18,337 nucleotides of DNA from the NCBI GenBank assembly GCA_012513515.1, contig JAAZCA010000023.1, positions 1-18,337 of the forward strand, given 5' to 3'. Source of the DNA: Myxococcales bacterium (GTDB lineage Bacteria; UBA10199; 2-02-FULL-44-16; JAAZCA01). Below are positions 13,401-18,337 of this stretch, piece by piece; the stretch's first letter is position 1, and the number at the start of each line of letters is the position of its first letter. Below the pieces are notes generated by a model that was not told where the DNA came from, ran no database searches, and saw only the letters and a program-made list of their open reading frames with translations. The translations under genes were made by a program, and so were the position numbers.

Positions 13401-16400
13401 AGCATCGGGGTCGGTTCCATTCACTACCATGTTCACACGCTCCCTCAACGCCACGCATATGTGGCCGTTTTCATCGGCAGCCGGAGTTGAATACACCCTG
13501 ATGGAAGGAGCACGGTTGATATTGGAAACGGTTATCACCACGCTTATTGTGTCTGAAAGAGAAGGTGTCCCGGAATCATCGGCCCTGATCATGGCTATGT
13601 ACGATCCTAGGTCATTTTCAGTCGGCGTCCATGTGAACGTGCGAGTCGAAGCATTGTACGAGGCTGCCTGAGGAAGCGCCTTGTAGTTTCCTATTGCTGT
13701 TGAGCTCATGCTCGTTGTCAGGTCATCGCCGTCAGGATCGCTCACAGAAACCTGGAACGTGATGGTTTCGTTTTCCGCTGCGGTCAGGTTGGGTATGCTT
13801 TCTATCACAGGCGGGCGGTTGGTATTGGAGACGGTTATGGCTATAGGCAGAGTTGACGAGAGAGATGGACTGCCATTATCGGTAGCTTCGATGTTTACGC
13901 AGTGGAAGCCTGCATCGTCATAGCCAGGCGTCCAGGTGAATGTGAAAGTCGTGTCGCTGGTCCTCGTTATCATCGCGCCTGATGGGACAGAACATGCGGT
14001 TCCTATCAACTCTCCTTGTACTGCGGAGAAGCCTAGAGATACTGCGTCGCCGTCCGGATCGGACGCTGTTATCGTGAAGGACAGGGTCTCTCCTTCTGCG
14101 ACATTTTTGGCTTGGACAGGCGATATCTCCGGGGCCCTGTTTGACTGTACCACGGTGACATGGAGGTTTCTTTCGTCGTATCCGCCGTGTCCGTCGTCGA
14201 CCCCTATTGTTGCGGAATAAACTCCCTCATCATCGTAGCCGGTGGCCCATGAGAATGAAAAATCGTTGCCCGATTGAGTAAAGCGAGTGCATATCTCATC
14301 GCTGCCGTTGCAGTCCCACGTGAGGTCGTCAAGGTCGGCGTCGTCCGCGGTAAGTGTGAACTCTACGGTGTCAGACTCGCTGGCGATTATGTCTTCAACA
14401 TCCGATATTATCGGGGGTGTGTTGTCTACGAGCTGAGGTGCGCTTGAGTATTCATCCCCGGAATGGAGGCCGTCGCTCGGGACCGTCGAGAAAATTACCC
14501 ACTTGTGTGAGTCATCGGGGGCTGAAAGCGTGTAAACGCTGCTACCGTCTGTGCCTGTTATTTCCTCGTATTCTCCGTCTTGGGCGGAGGAGCGCTTCCA
14601 AACTACAACCGTTCCATCCTCCTCGTCGCCGTTTGCGTCAGAGAATTTATAGGTAGCGGTTAGTTCTCCGCCTATCAGCATCGTTCCCGACACCGTGATT
14701 TCCTTCGCTACAGGGGGTTGGTTTTCGATTACGATGCAGTCTGAAAAAGCCGATGTTCCGCTAGAGCCTGTGCTTTGGGTGACTGTAAATATTGTTCCAG
14801 GATCATTATACACATCAACTAAGGTGAAACTCCAGTTGCCTTCCTCATCCGCTGATGTGGTGCCCAGATAAGTTATTCCCTCGCAGTTTTCGGCATCGTC
14901 GGCGATATAGATGTCGATCATTCCGCCCGACCTGACAGGCGCGCCTGAAAGGCTCATCATATCGTGCAGTGGTGTCTCGAGATCGTTCTGCGCTAGATCG
15001 GAGGGGGCCAGGATTCCATCGTTGCTTCCCTCCGCAATTACTATCCCATTTCCGGAGTTGGAGTATATGGAGTTTAGTCTTACCAAGTTGCCTGTGGTAG
15101 CGGCGCCGGAGACTTTGATGCCGGCTACGCTGTTGTAGGCTATTATGTTCCTTTCGAATAAATCGTTATTTCCATCGAAGTCGGCCCCTATTATGTTGGA
15201 TGTCGACCCATCGCTGATGAGTATACCTACGTCATTTGCTGTCGGAGTTGTTTCGTCGGACGATACTCCTATGATATTGTTCTGGATCTTGTTGTTGCCT
15301 GAAGCTTCGCCGGATATTATGATTGCGTTGCGACACCCCTGTATCACCAGCCCCTTAATTGTGTTGGCAGATCCAAGTTCAAAACAGTCGACCGTTCTCG
15401 TATCGCCTGTGTTTGCACCGCTCACCACTATGTCGTGCGAGTGTCCGTTGGCCTCGCCGTCAATCGTTATTCCTTCCGCAACGGAGAGCGGCGAAGAGAG
15501 TATTATATTTCCTGAAATCGCGCTGTGAAAGGTAATCCTATCCCCGGCGGATGCTGAAGCAAGTGCCTGTCTGAGCGTACAGTACTGCAGGTAGCACTGG
15601 CCATCATCGTCGCCGAGTTCATTTACGACTATTTCAGGTCCATCCTGGACTGTGGTTTCGAGGACTATATTTTTGTTTGCGCTCAGCGAACCGGTTGTGC
15701 CAGGAATAGGCAGCGTCAAGATTGCATCATTGCCCGCTTCGTCGCGAACCGTTGCGCCGACGAGGGAGATTGCATCGGTCGAAGCATAGTCGAGGTCATC
15801 GCTTGTGTCGCCGTCCTGCACAATGTAGCGGAAGGTCAAGGCGCTGCTTCCGCTGCCACTTAAGTATGTAGCCTCTCGGTCCGTTTCTCCCGTCTCCATT
15901 GTAATTGTAGGGACTCCACCTTCGACAAAGACCGGTTCGCTGAATGTTACGACGATGTCGATGCCGTCGCCGACTATGTAGATCCCGTCGTCAGAGTCGG
16001 ATGAGACGTTCGTAACGGTTGGCGATTTTCTATCGGCTAGCGTTTTTGCGCCTGACGTCTCGGTGATAGACATCGGGTTTCCGGCGGCATCATACACGGA
16101 GGTTGCATCGGCCGGGGTGATTTCTATAGATTCGCTGCCGCTTGGCGTTCCATCCACGAATATATGAAACCTTATGGAGCTTTCGCCGCCTTCGAGGGCT
16201 TCTCCTGCAAGATTCGATATGCCGACTATGGATGCCGAGAGAGCGCTTCCGTCATTGCGTGTGAAGTTGATTGTAAAGTCATCGGTTTCCACGGCGCCAG
16301 ATCCGTTTGCATTGCCGAATATGCCCTCGCTTGCGGTGAGGTTTAGATACAAGTTATCAGAGGTTAGCGCCGCGCCGGTAATCGACGGTGCAACCGTGTC

Positions 16401-18337
16401 CTTGGTCCATGTGGCCTCGGTAGCAGAATCAAAGCCCTGCCAGTTTCCGACTACGTCCCTGCTGATTACGCACAACCTTATAGATCCGTCAGGGATGCCG
16501 GAGATATCCGAAGTTATTTTGAGGCCGGCTGATTGTTCCGAGCTGTATCCTTCTTCAACAGAACACGATGTCGAACCCGCGGCCCCAACCTTGTGTCTGT
16601 AGTGGCTGACGCCATCGCCCGATATTGTGACATCGAGTGATATCGCTTTGCTTGAACCGGAAGGTGTCCCGGATAGCGAGGCGATCGGTGCGGTTGTCTT
16701 GTTGGTCCACGAGTGCGATGTCGGATCTGTCTGAATGTTTCCAGCTTCATCGCGTCCTCGTACGCAGAGGATCTTTTCGCCGTCCTCTCCTATTTCAGAT
16801 GTTATAGGAGTGGATACGACCGTCCATTCGCCGTAGGAGGCCGCAGAACAATTTTCTGCGCCCGTAAGAAGGTCGTAGCTGTATTCCAAAACTCCAATGC
16901 CGCCTACTGACACATTCAGAGATGTGTCATTGGAAGGATTGGATGGCGCACCACTTATTGTCGCAATCGGTGCGCTTGTGTCTACGGTGAGAGTAAAATG
17001 CCCGTTCTCCGACCAGTTGCCTGCATCGTCTCTCTCCTGCACGTAGAGGGTGTGTTCATCATCTGCAAGATCGGATTCAGGTGTGAAGCTAGTTGCGGTT
17101 GTTTCTTCGCTCCAGACGCCATTGTTCAGATGATATCTGAATGTTCCGTTTCCACCGCCGCCTGTAGACCAACTCCATGTAGGAGTCGCATCACCGGTGA
17201 TGGAGGCGATCGATGTTACCGCAGGTGCGAGAGGGGGAACCGTGTCTATGACGATATTCTTGACGTCGGAGATGTTGCCGCCTTGCGGTATCGCAAGAGA
17301 AGCATCATTACCAGCTTCGTCGGTCAGGGTTGCAAGTATAGAGAGTGTAACAGATGACGCTGCGAGGTCGGCGCTTTCATCGCCATCCTGAACTGTGTAT
17401 ATTCCGGAGCCCTGAGTTTCATTGACTATCTCTGTTATTACCACGGTGCGATCGACAGCTCCGGTTTCAAGGGTTATCGTCAGGTCGCCGCCGACCAAGG
17501 TGACATTTTTAGAGAAGTTGACTATAACCTCTATCTGATCGCCAGACTTGTAGTGACCGTCATCTGCGCTGGAGGTTATATGCAATATGGTTGGTACCGA
17601 TGTGTCTATCGTCGTTGAGAAAGATCCGCTTGCCGACCAGTTTCCTGCTGAGTCGCGTTCTTGGACGTACAGGGTGTGGGTTCCATCCTCCAGATTCAAT
17701 TCAGGAGTGTATGAGGTAGATTCCGTTTCAATCCATTCGCCAGCTTCCGTATTCATCTGATAACGGAATGTTCCGTTTCCTGTTGTGTCTCCGGCGATCC
17801 ATGACCAAGTCGTCCTTTGGTTATTGGTAAGTGCAGAGCCGGATACAACCGGTGCAGCGGGCGGAGTCGTGTCTATCACTATCGCTCTGCCCGAGAAGTT
17901 CGAAACAGGAACGGATAGAGTAACTTCATTGCCGGCGGCATCGCTGACTGTCGCGCCTGGTGAAAGGGCAAAGGATGAAACAGCGAGGGCGGCGCTTGTG
18001 TCGTTGGCACGAACTACGTATGTCCCCGTTCCAATATTGCTGTTGGATAACTCTGCTATCTCGAACGTACCATCGGTATTTAGCGTAACTATGATTCCAC
18101 CGCCAGAGAGCGTGACATTCTTGTTGAAGCCGACCCGTACCTCGATTGAAGTCCCCTCCCTATAGTGGCCATCTTCGATTGGCGACGTGATAGATGTTAT
18201 GACCGGAAGAACCGTATCCAACGTGATGGAGTCTGATGCAACTGCCGACTCGTTACCTGCGAGATCTCTGAACTTGACGGTTACGCTCTTGACGCCATCC
18301 CCGGATGTGAGAGTTACCCCTCCGGTCGTCGCGTAAT
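10500..18337 (-). CDS. Giant modular surface protein (Ig-like, CSLREA beta-helix, cadherin-like, FG-GAP), N-terminus outside window
   Basis: The frame is open to the window edge, giving 2611 visible residues. The TTG at 18221 lies inside an Ig-like domain (KFRDLAGNES upstream) and is not the real start. Visible order: Ig-like modules to about residue 895, including two alternating pairs of an EDGHY/SADDGHY type and an HTLYVQERDxAGNWS type, each closed by DTxxP; a beta-helix beginning ELGDDDGQCYLQYCTLRQAL (about 900-1200), a CSLREA-type signature; an Ig/PKD-like domain; four repeats starting NTPP, NRAP, NRPP and NRAP with FTWTP motifs (about 1300-1700); a PKD/K319-like domain with YHWTQTGG (about 1740-1860); an acidic Asp/Glu and Thr linker; FG-GAP segments with NGDINGDGHTD and GDITGDKYDD (about 2015-2350); a DVNADGVLDAGD calcium loop (about 2420). 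Next come a membrane segment with MRRCKR (about 2498-2519), a second hydrophobic run ending GC, and a 75-residue tail. It is probably a cell-surface adhesin or matrix protein. Substrate unknown. Confidence 0.9.
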   Translation of the reverse strand, partial: YATTGGVTLTSGDGVKSVTVKFRDLAGNESAVASDSITLDTVLPVITSITSPIEDGHYREGTSIEVRVGFNKNVTLSGGGIIVTLNTDGTFEIAELSNSNIGTGTYVVRANDTSAALAVSSFALSPGATVSDAAGNEVTLSVPVSNFSGRAIVIDTTPPAAPVVSGSALTNNQRTTWSWIAGDTTGNGTFRYQMNTEAGEWIETESTSYTPELNLEDGTHTLYVQERDSAGNWSASGSFSTTIDTSVPTILHITSSADDGHYKSGDQIEVIVNFSKNVTLVGGDLTITLETGAVDRTVVITEIVNETQGSGIYTVQDGDESADLAASSVTLSILATLTDEAGNDASLAIPQGGNISDVKNIVIDTVPPLAPAVTSIASITGDATPTWSWSTGGGGNGTFRYHLNNGVWSEETTATSFTPESDLADDEHTLYVQERDDAGNWSENGHFTLTVDTSAPIATISGAPSNPSNDTSLNVSVGGIGVLEYSYDLLTGAENCSAASYGEWTVVSTPITSEIGEDGEKILCVRGRDEAGNIQTDPTSHSWTNKTTAPIASLSGTPSGSSKAISLDVTISGDGVSHYRHKVGAAGSTSCSVEEGYSSEQSAGLKITSDISGIPDGSIRLCVISRDVVGNWQGFDSATEATWTKDTVAPSITGAALTSDNLYLNLTASEGIFGNANGSGAVETDDFTINFTRNDGSALSASIVGISNLAGEALEGGESSIRFHIFVDGTPSGSESIEITPADATSVYDAAGNPMSITETSGAKTLADRKSPTVTNVSSDSDDGIYIVGDGIDIVVTFSEPVFVEGGVPTITMETGETDREATYLSGSGSSALTFRYIVQDGDTSDDLDYASTDAISLVGATVRDEAGNDAILTLPIPGTTGSLSANKNIVLETTVQDGPEIVVNELGDDDGQCYLQYCTLRQALASASAGDRITFHSAISGNIILSSPLSVAEGITIDGEANGHSHDIVVSGANTGDTRTVDCFELGSANTIKGLVIQGCRNAIIISGEASGNNKIQNNIIGVSSDETTPTANDVGILISDGSTSNIIGADFDGNNDLFERNIIAYNSVAGIKVSGAATTGNLVRLNSIYSNSGNGIVIAEGSNDGILAPSDLAQNDLETPLHDMMSLSGAPVRSGGMIDIYIADDAENCEGITYLGTTSADEEGNWSFTLVDVYNDPGTIFTVTQSTGSSGTSAFSDCIVIENQPPVAKEITVSGTMLIGGELTATYKFSDANGDEEDGTVVVWKRSSAQDGEYEEITGTDGSSVYTLSAPDDSHKWVIFSTVPSDGLHSGDEYSSAPQLVDNTPPIISDVEDIIASESDTVEFTLTADDADLDDLTWDCNGSDEICTRFTQSGNDFSFSWATGYDDEGVYSATIGVDDGHGGYDERNLHVTVVQSNRAPEISPVQAKNVAEGETLSFTITASDPDGDAVSLGFSAVQGELIGTACSVPSGAMITRTSDTTFTFTWTPGYDDAGFHCVNIEATDNGSPSLSSTLPIAITVSNTNRPPVIESIPNLTAAENETITFQVSVSDPDGDDLTTSMSSTAIGNYKALPQAASYNASTRTFTWTPTENDLGSYIAMIRADDSGTPSLSDTISVVITVSNINRAPSIRVYSTPAADENGHICVALRERVNMVVNGTDPDAGDSLSITLSPSPSGSSFADYASNSKSFSWAPQSTGVTTLVFTVTDAGGLNASAARTILAVSSESQCKDEIERVNDPDAARPSDIDDKAVSSGKPTARACFGELQKTGGVCVLEKVVASGKQTHLDGSNSYQPALNDKGESVLSKKGLVYHWTQTGGTALELSDNNSQSAIQPSFTAPQVEHGTAMALTFDLVVENSFGKSAPHSVALMVVPDSRESEMGTVPMWVLGQSGDTVITYDHANTYDQDSDEDEEVDGSTSAITTTTIAAIDPKGSILNLGSPSTAKHLFSISIPSNIITAGDISMKKASSGFAGQAQYVFGLPTYDNERGAIVRLNSEQIENYSSTNGAPIINISGDERFDIDKVSGASEGSHLGSGLEILDFNDDGTDDIVTKVFSGSEGYIVGLSGGNLIPSNTQISEDMMQFRISGSADDIRKSRIVGSRASMSDEDIGYSEGPTINMTALGKFSMSIDVTRDLIQGGYSDSDIYSIFTLLSSYGRAVDASGFHDLGAISLGSVSQSNYSLSGERVDVGHSKAFTVSSMSATTLSPEEMPDPTNIANGDINGDGHTDTVVGDPEAGYIYVFLGNAMMSGARDSNLYDVRIACAKSGEECGRVVLVGDITGDKYDDIIIGAPAGDGEFGATHNAGAIYIVYGTPDLPEEIDIADYSGSNIIYGTVEEGWLGLNMALVDANLNGTKELVCNLRNGSAVVTSFDLIRTLGRTLRIEQLEISENSFVDPEKMVLLSLKLSASTEEDLKVQSLTLSASGTGVGQIDPKSVSLYEDVNADGVLDAGDRKINATVSYNGKEGTIDFSDINEIIAKGSNNRWLVVYEFEYGSNSEVQMTIAPRSSSGHHPASVPMILIAITITALTMRRCKRFGLVLVACTTLTSMYMGCSALNQGATEIYTYQISISEGTKVKAVGSTSGESASVIGAPVSGPTMMVTFTNIPIESGDMSEDSEGGGCGMRMN
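10735..10850 (-). other. Membrane-anchor signal followed by a lipoprotein-like signal inside the giant protein
   Basis: Visible residues 2497-2518 read VPMILIAITITALTMRRCKR, the Pro, hydrophobic, Arg-cluster pattern of C-terminal sorting signals. Such signals normally end the protein. Here the frame continues with FGLVLVACTTLTSMYMGCS, which together with MRRCKR looks like a bacterial lipoprotein signal peptide with Cys at +24, although the -3 residue is Tyr and not Leu. The ATG at 10796 is in frame but has no ribosome site. Either two genes have fused, or the segment forms a two-helix hairpin. Confidence 0.5.

Noticed and set aside
18219-18221. TTG as start codon of the giant protein
   Set aside because: The same frame continues upstream to the window edge with Ig-like sequence, so the start lies outside the window.

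Overview
The window looks like a chromosomal segment from a Gram-negative bacterium, possibly one of the deltaproteobacterial or neighbouring lineages. The evidence is the compact block pgpA-cinA-thpR-recA-alaS-efp, an EF-P with Asn at the modified loop position, and a giant secreted-type Ig, beta-helix and FG-GAP protein. The lineage is an inference from gene order and protein style, and no single marker here fixes it. Both tRNA genes lack an encoded CCA end.

Layout. Positions 1-490 hold the 3' part of a tRNA-Val(UAC), a complete tRNA-Asp(GUC) with a sigma70-like promoter upstream, a 23-nt second copy of part of the tRNA-Asp 3' half, and two palindromes. Positions 490-9014 are dense housekeeping DNA. 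On the plus strand lie uppP (lipid carrier recycling), pgpA (phosphatidylglycerol synthesis), cinA (nicotinamide-nucleotide amidase type), thpR (2H phosphodiesterase), recA, alaS and efp. One small zinc-ribbon gene of the DUF1178 type lies on the minus strand between uppP and pgpA. recA is followed by a strong intrinsic terminator, and alaS ends in a hairpin that contains its own stop codon.

From about 9015 the character changes. The remaining genes are on the minus strand, and nothing in them looks like housekeeping. There is an unrecognised 255-residue protein with a possible transglutaminase-like core (9114-9881). A repeat-rich stretch of about 550 bp without a credible gene follows, most of it enclosed by a perfect 12-bp inverted repeat (10134-10145 and 10486-10497), which suggests a small non-autonomous mobile element. 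The rest is one reading frame from the right edge of the window down to 10500. It encodes at least 2611 residues of a modular surface protein: Ig-like modules, a CSLREA-type beta-helix, cadherin/He_PIG-like repeats, a PKD-like domain, FG-GAP repeats and an EF-hand-like loop. A C-terminal membrane anchor signal follows, and an apparent lipoprotein-like signal and a further 75-residue tail are fused in frame behind it. The N-terminus lies outside the window.

The most interesting points are the odd C-terminus of the giant protein, the inverted-repeat-bounded element abutting its stop codon, the Asn-type EF-P, and the tRNA-Asp whose acceptor stem is extended by 10 further perfect base pairs in its flanks. 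No complete new multi-gene system is visible.
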